Source of the DNA: JAVBKP01 sp031553975
GTDB taxonomy: Bacteria; Bacillota; Clostridia; Peptostreptococcales; Anaerovoracaceae
NCBI GenBank assembly: GCA_031553975.1
Contig: JAVBKP010000022.1
Coordinates: 1-16,664, forward strand
DNA length: 16,664 bases
Reading direction: 5' to 3'
Below are positions 1 through 6,222 of the stretch, one piece after another. The position numbers and the translations under genes were made by a program. Below the pieces are notes generated by a model that saw only the letters and a list, made by a program, of their open reading frames with translations, made no database searches and was not told the origin of the DNA. The stretch's first letter is position 1; the number at the start of each line of letters is the position of its first letter.

Positions 1-416
1 TCAAACAAGCCATGAAGGACAAGAACGAAATCAAAAAAAATGTTGTGAATATGGCAAGAGCTGCCATCAAACAGTATGAAGTAGACAATCGCACAGAGCT
101 TGATGAGGCTGGAATTATTGAGATTCTGACTAAACAAGTGAAGATGAGAAGAGATGCTTTGGCTGACTTTGAGAAAGCTGGAAGAACAGACCTTCTGGAT
201 GTCTATAACAAAGAGATTGAAATTCTGCTGGATTACTTACCTAAGCAACTCACAGAAGACGAAATCTTGCATATTGTTAAAGAAACTATGAATGCCCTTG
301 GCATTGATGGCGCAAAGAGCAATATGGGAAAACTTATCGGCGCAGTTATGCCTAAAGTAAAAGGCTTAGCAGATGGCAATGTGGTAAAAAAAATAGTCGA
401 AAGTGTACTTCAATAA
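1..416 (+). CDS. yqeY: GatB/YqeY-domain protein, 5' end outside the window
   Basis: Small protein of the YqeY family, related to the C-terminal tRNA-binding-like domain of the GatB amidotransferase subunit. Its exact cellular role is not settled. The family signature is clear at the C-terminus, where MGKLIGAVMPKVKGLADG is followed by a short helix and the stop at 414-416. The reading frame is open to the left edge: bases 3-11 encode Lys-Gln-Ala directly before the Met at 12. That matches the family N-terminus, where a K-Q-A-M-K-x-K stretch lies about a dozen residues inside the protein, so the Met at 12 is probably internal and the true start lies upstream. The visible 134 residues plus a short missing N-terminus give the usual length of about 148. 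A strong terminator follows 4 bases after the stop, so this gene ends the preceding transcription unit. In Bacilli and Clostridia yqeY commonly sits next to rpsU and near yqfC, which fits this position. Confidence 0.9.
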   Translation, partial: KQAMKDKNEIKKNVVNMARAAIKQYEVDNRTELDEAGIIEILTKQVKMRRDALADFEKAGRTDLLDVYNKEIEILLDYLPKQLTEDEILHIVKETMNALGIDGAKSNMGKLIGAVMPKVKGLADGNVVKKIVESVLQ

Positions 417-420
417 ATCA

Positions 421-453
421 AAGACCTGTACGTCAACGTACAGGTCTTTTTTT
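421..453 (+). terminator. Intrinsic terminator after yqeY
   Basis: A perfect 12-bp stem, AAGACCTGTACG (421-432) with CGTACAGGTCTT (437-448), is closed by a TCAA loop and runs into an uninterrupted T tract (447-453). It begins 4 bases after the yqeY stop. It separates the upstream unit from the yqfC operon. Confidence 0.95.
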
Positions 454-472
454 ATGCCCTTGGACATATATT
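444..472 (+). promoter_or_regulatory. Possible sigma-E-type sporulation promoter for yqfC-yqfD
   Basis: CATATATT at 465-472 differs at one position from the sigma-E -10 form CATACAnT. GTCTTTTT at 444-451 is a weak fit to the -35 region, about 13 bases upstream. The yqfC-yqfD pair is a sporulation pair in Bacillus, so a mother-cell promoter here is plausible. The -35 overlaps the terminator T tract, which makes the match easy to obtain by chance. No convincing vegetative promoter is visible in 454-543. Confidence 0.25.
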
Positions 473-543
473 GATGAAGAGATTGAACGCTAGTTGGGAC
501 GGTTCTAAATGAAGATAGACTTATAGAAACGAGGCAGGAAAAT

Positions 544-801
544 ATGAAGGATGATTTACTCTTTGATTTTAGCCTTACGATGCCGAGGATACTGGTATCT
601 GGCAATATTGCTGTAGTAGACAACGCAAAGCGTATTGTCTCTATGGATGAAACCTCTATTATTATAGATACAGGCAAAACATTTGTAGAAATAAATGGTC
701 TTAACTTGATGATAAAGCGCTTAGAAGAGCAGAGGATGATTGTCAATGGGCGGATTGGGACCATTGAATTTCATAAAGGAAATGAAGGAGCTACTGTATG
801 A
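544..801 (+). CDS. yqfC: Sporulation protein YqfC (YabP/YqfC family)
   Basis: An 85-residue protein of the YabP/YqfC family, small beta-rich proteins made in the mother cell during endospore formation. The precise biochemical role is unknown. Recognition rests on the family pattern: an N-terminal L-x-x-D-x-x-L-x-x-P-R segment (about residues 4-15), a central V-x-G-x-x-x-V-x-N/D motif, and a C-terminal part with I-N-G-L-x-L, V-N-G-x-I and I-x-F. The usual family length is about 90-95. The start at 544 is preceded by a purine-rich GAGGCAGGAA at 531-540. The stop overlaps the yqfD start (ATGA at 798-801), so the two are translationally coupled, as expected for this conserved pair. Its presence implies a spore-forming lineage or a descendant of one. 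Confidence 0.88.
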   Translation: MKDDLLFDFSLTMPRILVSGNIAVVDNAKRIVSMDETSIIIDTGKTFVEINGLNLMIKRLEEQRMIVNGRIGTIEFHKGNEGATV

Positions 802-2063
802 GGTTTAAGCTAAGACATGACAATACAGAAAATAAGGTGAAATTAAAAGTAGAGGGTCTTCATTGTCATAAATTAATCTCTCAATGTGTTGCACACAATA
901 TAACCATTCAAAATTTGTCATATATCAACGAATTAGAAATTGTGCTCACTGTCAAGGAGCGACAATATAGCCAGTTCTTACAGCTAACAAAGAACCAATA
1001 TATAGTTACAGTCTTAGGAAAAAGTGGGACTAGATTTACATTAAAGCAGATATTCAACCGCAAGAGCATCCTAATTGGATTTGCGGTATTTTTGCTGCTG
1101 ATTGGATATAGGGGTCAATTTGTATCAGATATCTACATAGATGGGCTAAAAAATATCCCAAAGGAAGAGATGTATAAGGTATTAGAAGACAATGGGCTAT
1201 ATGTAGGATGTAGCAAAAAGGTAGATATACTCTCTCTGAAAGACACCCTTTACAATCAGATGGGAGATAGATTAAATTGGATTTATATAAAAATAAAAGG
1301 GACAACGGCCTACGTAGAAGTGGTGGAAAAAGCACCTACACTGGCTAAATTTGACTACAAAGTACCATGCAATATCATAGCAAAAAAAGATGGATATTTG
1401 ACAAAGATAGTGGCGAAAAATGGAAGGGCTAATTTGGCTGTGGGAGATTTTGTCAGAAAAGGTCAGCTTTTAATTGGAGGCACTAAAACCGTGACAGTCC
1501 CCGCCATAGGAGAAAGCACCAATGGAAAACCAATGCCACCGGTGGCAAAACAAGAATATTTTCACGCCCTAGGCGATTTTTATGCCAAGGCGATTTATCA
1601 TTTCAATGTGAATCAAGAAAGATATGAAGTGGTAAAGGAAGAAACGGGAAAAGATGTATACGGTATACAATTGGAGGTGGGAGACTTTAAGTGGAGTAGC
1701 TATCATCTTTTTAAAGGGTTTGATAGATCAGAGCTTCACGCCTTCACACTGATAGATCTAGCTTTTGATGGACTTGAGAGCATAAAGTTTTTTGAGGGTA
1801 GAACACCGCCACGGATTGTGATAAAATTAATTGATTGCAAAGAAATTGTGGCCACAAAGCGTGAACGCAGTGAGGAAGAGATTTCTGTATTGATGAAAAA
1901 AGTGGTTAGAGACAAACTAAAGGCTGGAATGCCAAAGAGTGCCCAGATTCTAAAGCAAGATTTAAAATATGACGCCACGCCGTGGACTGTAAAGGTTACT
2001 GTCAACCTAGAGACCCTAGAACAAATCGGAGAGGAACAGGCGATTACCACGCCAGAGGTATAA
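798..2063 (+). CDS. yqfD: Sporulation protein YqfD
   Basis: A 421-residue membrane-anchored sporulation protein of the YqfD family, typically about 390-400 residues. Its molecular function is unresolved, but family members are needed for proper spore development and are co-transcribed with yqfC. The layout is a cytoplasmic N-terminal domain of about 88 residues, one hydrophobic segment at about residues 90-104 (S-I-L-I-G-F-A-V-F-L-L-L-I-G), then a long domain that presumably lies outside the membrane. That domain opens with F-V-S-D-I-Y-I-D-G-L, resembling the POTRA-like start of FtsQ-type domains. A lipoyl/barrel-like stretch rich in G-D-F-V-x-x-G-Q-L-L-I-G follows near residues 216-227. The start overlaps the yqfC stop by 4 bases and the stop lies 1 base before ybeY. 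In many Bacilli and Clostridia phoH and pgpH follow yqfD; here ybeY follows directly. Confidence 0.88.
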   Translation: MRFKLRHDNTENKVKLKVEGLHCHKLISQCVAHNITIQNLSYINELEIVLTVKERQYSQFLQLTKNQYIVTVLGKSGTRFTLKQIFNRKSILIGFAVFLLLIGYRGQFVSDIYIDGLKNIPKEEMYKVLEDNGLYVGCSKKVDILSLKDTLYNQMGDRLNWIYIKIKGTTAYVEVVEKAPTLAKFDYKVPCNIIAKKDGYLTKIVAKNGRANLAVGDFVRKGQLLIGGTKTVTVPAIGESTNGKPMPPVAKQEYFHALGDFYAKAIYHFNVNQERYEVVKEETGKDVYGIQLEVGDFKWSSYHLFKGFDRSELHAFTLIDLAFDGLESIKFFEGRTPPRIVIKLIDCKEIVATKRERSEEEISVLMKKVVRDKLKAGMPKSAQILKQDLKYDATPWTVKVTVNLETLEQIGEEQAITTPEV

Positions 2064-2064
2064 A

Positions 2065-2532
2065 ATGAATTTAATTTTTGATGAAGAATTATTACCAGAA
2101 CCAGAGCTGGTAGAACTAATGCAAAAGGCAGCCAAAATCTGCTTGGAGCAACATGAAATCTACGGAAATGATGTGGAAATCAGTGTTACTTTTGTCAGTA
2201 ATGAAGAGATTAAGAGCATCAATGCAACACACAGAAGCAAAGATGTGGTGACGGATGTGCTATCTTTCCCACAATTTGAAGAGATAGAAGAAATCAAAGA
2301 CCAACTGGAAGATGAGTATGGACCTATCATATTGGGGGATGTGGTGATAGCTAGTGAGGTAGCGAAAACCCAAGCTGAAGAATATGGACATTCATACCAA
2401 CGAGAAGTGGTGTATCTATTGGTGCATAGTATACTGCATCTTTTGGGATATGACCATATAGAAGCAGAAGAAAAAAACCAAATGAGAGAAGCAGAAGAAA
2501 AAGTAATGAAAGAGATAGGGTTAGAGAGATAA
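2065..2532 (+). CDS. ybeY: Endoribonuclease YbeY (rRNA maturation factor)
   Basis: Single-strand-specific metallo-endoribonuclease involved in 16S rRNA 3'-end maturation and ribosome quality control in the cytoplasm. The 155-residue protein has the family length. The zinc-binding motif H-x3-H-x5-H is intact as H121, H125 and H131 in V-H-S-I-L-H-L-L-G-Y-D-H. Also present are the conserved T-D-V-L-S-F-P stretch (residues 63-69) and the L-G-D-V-V-I segment (about 90-95), including the usual acidic insert between them. The start at 2065 has an AGAGGT Shine-Dalgarno at 2053-2058, inside the end of yqfD. The stop TAA (2530-2532) directly abuts the era ATG with no spacer, so the two are probably coupled. 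YbeY and Era both act on the small ribosomal subunit, and ybeY-era adjacency is common in Firmicutes. Confidence 0.96.
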   Translation: MNLIFDEELLPEPELVELMQKAAKICLEQHEIYGNDVEISVTFVSNEEIKSINATHRSKDVVTDVLSFPQFEEIEEIKDQLEDEYGPIILGDVVIASEVAKTQAEEYGHSYQREVVYLLVHSILHLLGYDHIEAEEKNQMREAEEKVMKEIGLER

Positions 2533-3414
2533 ATGAAGAGTGGATTCATAGCGATAGTAGGTCGCCCCAATGTGGGAAAATCAACATTATTGAATGCAAT
2601 ATTAGGCGAGAAAATCGCCATTACATCGGACAAGCCACAGACCACGCGTAATACCATCAGGGGTATTTATACTGAGGATGACACGCAAATTATATTTTTA
2701 GACACACCAGGCATACACAAACCAAAGACAAAGCTGGGGAATTATATGACCGATACGGCCATGGGTACTTTTAACGAAGTGGATGGTGTGATTTTCATTG
2801 TGGATTCACAGCTAAAGGAAGCTGGTGGAGATCGTTTTATTTTTGAAAAATTAAAAGAGGTCAAGACACCAAAACTCCTTATGATTAATAAAATAGATTT
2901 GATACCCCCTGAGCAGTTTCAACAAATTTACAATACCTATGACCAACTAGGGGTATTCGACAAGATATTTGGTGTATCGGCATTAAAAGGTACAAATGTA
3001 GAAGAAATCATCAATCAGGCAAAATCTTACATGAAGCCAGGACCTCATTATTTCCCAGACGATATCGTGACAGATCATCCAGAGAGGTTTATCGTCACAG
3101 AGATTATTCGTGAAAAAGCCCTTAACTACCTAGAAGATGAAGTGCCTCACGGTATTGCTGTTGACATTGAAAGCTATGAAGAGGGCGAGACCCTAACGAA
3201 AATCGGTGCCATTATTTATTGTGAGCGAAACTCCCATAAAGGTATCATTATCGGAAAAGAAGGTAAAAAGTTAAAAGGCATAGGCAAAAGTGCCCGAATT
3301 GAAATTGAAAACCTCCTTGGGACCAAGGTTTTCTTAGAAATTTGGGTTAAAGTGAGAGAGAATTGGCGGGATAGTGGGTCTGCTCTTGGCAGTTTTGGTT
3401 ATAGGAAACAATAA
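2533..3414 (+). CDS. era: GTPase Era
   Basis: Essential GTPase that binds the 3' end of 16S rRNA and assists 30S subunit assembly. It acts in the cytoplasm with membrane association. The 293 residues cover both family domains. In the N-terminal G domain, G1 is GRPNVGKS (10-17), the switch region has Q-T-T-R-N (36-40), G3 is DTPG (57-60), G4 is NKID (119-122) and G5 is S-A-L (149-151). The C-terminal KH RNA-binding domain has I-I-G-K-E-G-K-K-L-K (about 239-248), followed by the usual W-V-K-V-R-x-x-W-R end. All nucleotide-binding residues are present, so it should be active. It starts immediately after the ybeY stop and overlaps recO by one base (TAATG at 3412-3416). Confidence 0.97.
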   Translation: MKSGFIAIVGRPNVGKSTLLNAILGEKIAITSDKPQTTRNTIRGIYTEDDTQIIFLDTPGIHKPKTKLGNYMTDTAMGTFNEVDGVIFIVDSQLKEAGGDRFIFEKLKEVKTPKLLMINKIDLIPPEQFQQIYNTYDQLGVFDKIFGVSALKGTNVEEIINQAKSYMKPGPHYFPDDIVTDHPERFIVTEIIREKALNYLEDEVPHGIAVDIESYEEGETLTKIGAIIYCERNSHKGIIIGKEGKKLKGIGKSARIEIENLLGTKVFLEIWVKVRENWRDSGSALGSFGYRKQ

Positions 3415-4160
3415 TGTACATCGAAACAGAGGGCGTGGTCCTAAAACAAAGCAAAATTCTTGAAGACCGCCGTATGTTGACACTTTTTACTAAGAAATTT
3501 GGTAAAATTAATACAGGGGCTAATCACCAGAGCAAAGGGAAGACAAAGTCCTCCTTGGCACTAAGGCCGTTTACCCAAGGCAAATATGAGCTATACAAAG
3601 GCAAGAATACGTTTAATATACAAAGCACAGATGTGATTCGCAGTTTTTATAAAATTGGTGAAGATATTGATAAATACGTGGCGGCATCATTTGCATTGGA
3701 GCTGACGGATAGGATTCTTGTAGAAAGCGAGCCGGCGCCCAAAATATATGAAATACTACTAGAATTCCTTGAAATAATGGAAAATAGAGGTAAAGAATAT
3801 AATACGTTGGTCATCGCCTATCAGTTGAAAATTTTGAAATTTAGCGGGTCAATGCCTCATACCAAAAACTGCGTAGCGTGCGGGAAATCACCTGATAATG
3901 GTTTTGTTTTTGACGTGGTAAGTGGTGGAATAGTTTGTTCAGAATGCGTGAAAAGAAATACAAGGAGTCCATTGATATTCGAGGTAAATACTGGTATAAT
4001 TGATATCGTGAATTATATCATGGTTAATTCACTACATACTTTGAGTAAGATACGTATTGAAGAAAAATCATTGAGTACAATAAGTGAGATACTAAAGCAG
4101 TATTTTAAACATCATTTTGGGATAGATAATCTGAAAAGTCAAAGCTTTTTAGAAATTTAA
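3414..4160 (+). CDS. recO: DNA repair protein RecO
   Basis: Recombination mediator that helps RecA load onto SSB-coated single-stranded DNA (RecF/RecOR pathway). The 248 residues match the family length. The N-terminal OB fold begins with the characteristic E-T-E-G-V-V-L-K and continues to about residue 80. An alpha-helical domain follows, with a four-cysteine zinc site formed by C153-x2-C156 and C175-x2-C178. The helical C-terminus carries S-L-H-T-L and ends L-K-S-Q-S-F-L. The start codon shares one base with the era stop, so translation is likely coupled. The era-recO-glyS order is widespread in Firmicutes and supports the call. Confidence 0.95.
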   Translation: MYIETEGVVLKQSKILEDRRMLTLFTKKFGKINTGANHQSKGKTKSSLALRPFTQGKYELYKGKNTFNIQSTDVIRSFYKIGEDIDKYVAASFALELTDRILVESEPAPKIYEILLEFLEIMENRGKEYNTLVIAYQLKILKFSGSMPHTKNCVACGKSPDNGFVFDVVSGGIVCSECVKRNTRSPLIFEVNTGIIDIVNYIMVNSLHTLSKIRIEEKSLSTISEILKQYFKHHFGIDNLKSQSFLEI

Positions 4161-4178
4161 ATTTGGGAGGTAAGAAGG

Positions 4179-4766
4179 ATGGAGATTACGCTAGAAAAAA
4201 TTGAACTAGTTAAAGACAGAACAGGGGTTAGCTACAAAGAGGCAAAGGAAGCGTTAGAAAGCCACAATGGTAGTGTAGTAGATGCTATTATCAGCATTGA
4301 AGAGAGCATAGACAGTAGCTTTAAGAGTGGCGCTGAGGCTGACAAAGCCGCGATTTTAGACAAAATCAAAGAGCTAATCAAGAAGGGCAATGTATCAAAA
4401 CTCGTATTAAAAAAAGACGGGGAGATTATTTTGAATTTGCCTGTGAATGCAGGGGTAATCGGTGCGGTATTCGCGCCAGTAGCAACAGTAGCAGCACTAG
4501 GTGCGGCGCTTGTGACAAAGTGCCAAATTGAAGTTGTTAAAGACAATGGCGAGATTGTAGATATTAGCGAATTCACTATGGAAAAATTTGGAGACTTCAA
4601 GCAAAAAAGTGCAGAAGTATACGGAGATGTCAAAGTAAAGGCAGAAGATGCTTACGCTAACGTGAAGTCTAAAGTGGAAGAGTCAGTGAGTAAAAAATCT
4701 GATGCAGTAGAAGACTTTGTGGACGATTTAGAAGATATGTTTGATGAGGATAAGGATAAACTATAA
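4179..4766 (+). CDS. UBA-like / DUF4342 protein with amphipathic repeat tail
   Basis: A 195-residue protein of unknown function found between recO and glyS in many Clostridia. Three parts are visible. Residues 1-45 form a UBA-like three-helix unit resembling the N-terminus of elongation factor Ts (V-K-x-R-T-G-V-S-Y-x-E-A-K-E-A-L-E, then N-G-S-V-V-D-A-I). Residues about 52-130 are a DUF4342 domain with a glycine/alanine-rich hydrophobic stretch (92-112) that could be a membrane-associating hairpin. Residues 133-195 are a highly charged tail with an 11-residue rhythm: Y148 and Y159, and the V-K-x-K groups at 151-154 and 162-165. This suggests a long amphipathic helix like those of LEA or apolipoprotein repeats. 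It has a strong ribosome binding site (GGGAGGTAAGAAGG, 4165-4178). The DUF4342 assignment is from pattern recognition; no function is proposed. Confidence 0.8.
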   Translation: MEITLEKIELVKDRTGVSYKEAKEALESHNGSVVDAIISIEESIDSSFKSGAEADKAAILDKIKELIKKGNVSKLVLKKDGEIILNLPVNAGVIGAVFAPVATVAALGAALVTKCQIEVVKDNGEIVDISEFTMEKFGDFKQKSAEVYGDVKVKAEDAYANVKSKVEESVSKKSDAVEDFVDDLEDMFDEDKDKL

Positions 4767-4784
4767 ATACACTAGGAGAAAAGA

Positions 4785-6197
4785 ATGACACAGTTTAGTA
4801 TGGAAAAAATCACGGCCCTAGCCAAAAATAGAGGATTTGTGTTCCCAGGATCTGAGATATATGGAGGCCTTGCTAATTCTTGGGATTATGGCCCTATAGG
4901 CGTGGAATTGAAGAACAATGTAAAGAGGGCTTGGTGGAAAAAATTCATCCAAGAATCTAAGTACAATGTTGGATTAGACGCTGCAATATTGATGAATCCA
5001 AAGGCTTGGGTTGCATCTGGGCATGTAGGTGGATTTAATGACCCAATGATCGATTGTAAGGCTTGTAAAGCTAGATTTAGAGCTGACAAGATCATAGAAG
5101 ACCATAGGGAGAAGAATCCTCCATCAGAGGCAGAGTACACTGGGGCGGTAGATGGTTGGTCATTGGAAAAGCAAGGGCAGTATATCAACGAAAAAAATGT
5201 TAAATGTCCTACTTGTGGCAAAGTAGATTATACAGCTATTCGGCAGTTTAATCTTATGTTTAAGACATTCCAAGGGGTGAACGAAGATTCAGCATCTGAG
5301 ATATTCCTTAGACCAGAGACGGCCCAAGGGATATTCGTTAACTTTAAAAATGTAGCTAGAACCTCTAGAAAGAAAATGCCTTTTGGTATTGGTCAAGTGG
5401 GCAAGTCTTTCAGAAATGAAATAACACCTGGTAACTTTATATTTAGAATTCGTGAGTTTGAGCAAATGGAACTTGAGTTTTTCTGCAAACCAGGTACAGA
5501 ATTAGAATGGTTTGATTATTGGAAAAATTTCTGTGTTAAGTGGTTGAAAGACCTTGGGATTAAAGAAGAACATTTCAAGCTTCGAGACCATGATGCTGAG
5601 GAACTTTCCCATTATAGCAATGCGACTACAGACATCGAATTCTTATTCCCATTTGGTTGGGGAGAACTTTGGGGTATCGCCTCTCGTACAGATTATGACT
5701 TGAAGCAGCATATGGAACATTCTGGTGAAGATATGAAATACCATGATCCAGAGACAAATGAAAAATATATTCCATATTGCATAGAGCCATCTCTGGGCGC
5801 AGATCGAGTTACACTGGCTTTCTTAGCAGAAGCCTATGACGAGGAAGTGCTAACTGACAGCAAGGGGAATGAAGATATTAGAACAGTGTTGCGTTTTCAC
5901 CCAGCATTGGCCCCATTTAAAGCAGCAGTTCTTCCACTCACAAAGAAGCAAGCAGAAAAAGCCACTGCATTGTATGAAGACCTATCTAAATACTTCATGG
6001 TGGATTATGACGCGGCTGCTAGTATTGGTAAGAGATATCGTCGTGAAGACGAGATTGGTACACCGTATTGTATTACGGTAGACCCACAGACGGAAGAAGA
6101 TAATTGCGTTACAATTCGTGATAGAGACACTATGGATCAGATCAGACTTCCGATAGGTGATGTACGTAAGTACATTGAAGATAAGCTTTTATTTTAA
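4785..6197 (+). CDS. glyS: Glycyl-tRNA synthetase, single-chain dimeric type
   Basis: Class II aminoacyl-tRNA synthetase that charges tRNA-Gly with glycine in the cytoplasm. About 470 residues; this is the alpha2 type, not the two-subunit GlyQ/GlyS type found in Bacillus subtilis. Visible features in order: the G-G-L-A-N-S-W-D-Y-G-P substrate-pocket segment (about 27-37); an insertion with two CxxC pairs (C91/C94 and C141/C144), probably a zinc site; L-R-P-E-T-A-Q-G-I-F (about 175-184); class II motif 2 around F-R-N-E-I-T-P and R-x-R-E-F-x-Q-M-E (209-229); motif 3 with E-P-S-L-G-A-D-R (about 333-340); and an anticodon-binding C-terminal domain from about 370. The ribosome binding site is AGGAG, starting 4774. 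It lies only 18 bases from the preceding gene, so there is no room for a separate T-box leader and it is probably read through from upstream. Confidence 0.97.
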   Translation: MTQFSMEKITALAKNRGFVFPGSEIYGGLANSWDYGPIGVELKNNVKRAWWKKFIQESKYNVGLDAAILMNPKAWVASGHVGGFNDPMIDCKACKARFRADKIIEDHREKNPPSEAEYTGAVDGWSLEKQGQYINEKNVKCPTCGKVDYTAIRQFNLMFKTFQGVNEDSASEIFLRPETAQGIFVNFKNVARTSRKKMPFGIGQVGKSFRNEITPGNFIFRIREFEQMELEFFCKPGTELEWFDYWKNFCVKWLKDLGIKEEHFKLRDHDAEELSHYSNATTDIEFLFPFGWGELWGIASRTDYDLKQHMEHSGEDMKYHDPETNEKYIPYCIEPSLGADRVTLAFLAEAYDEEVLTDSKGNEDIRTVLRFHPALAPFKAAVLPLTKKQAEKATALYEDLSKYFMVDYDAAASIGKRYRREDEIGTPYCITVDPQTEEDNCVTIRDRDTMDQIRLPIGDVRKYIEDKLLF

Positions 6198-6222
6198 TTA
6201 ACATAAAGGAGAAGTAAAGAAT

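Noticed and set aside
366..764. Minus-strand open frame across the yqeY end, its terminator and yqfC
   Set aside because: It crosses a strong terminator hairpin, overlaps two recognised genes and resembles no family I know.
4767..4784. T-box leader for glyS
   Set aside because: Only 18 bases separate the genes, just enough for the ribosome binding site; no leader structure can fit.
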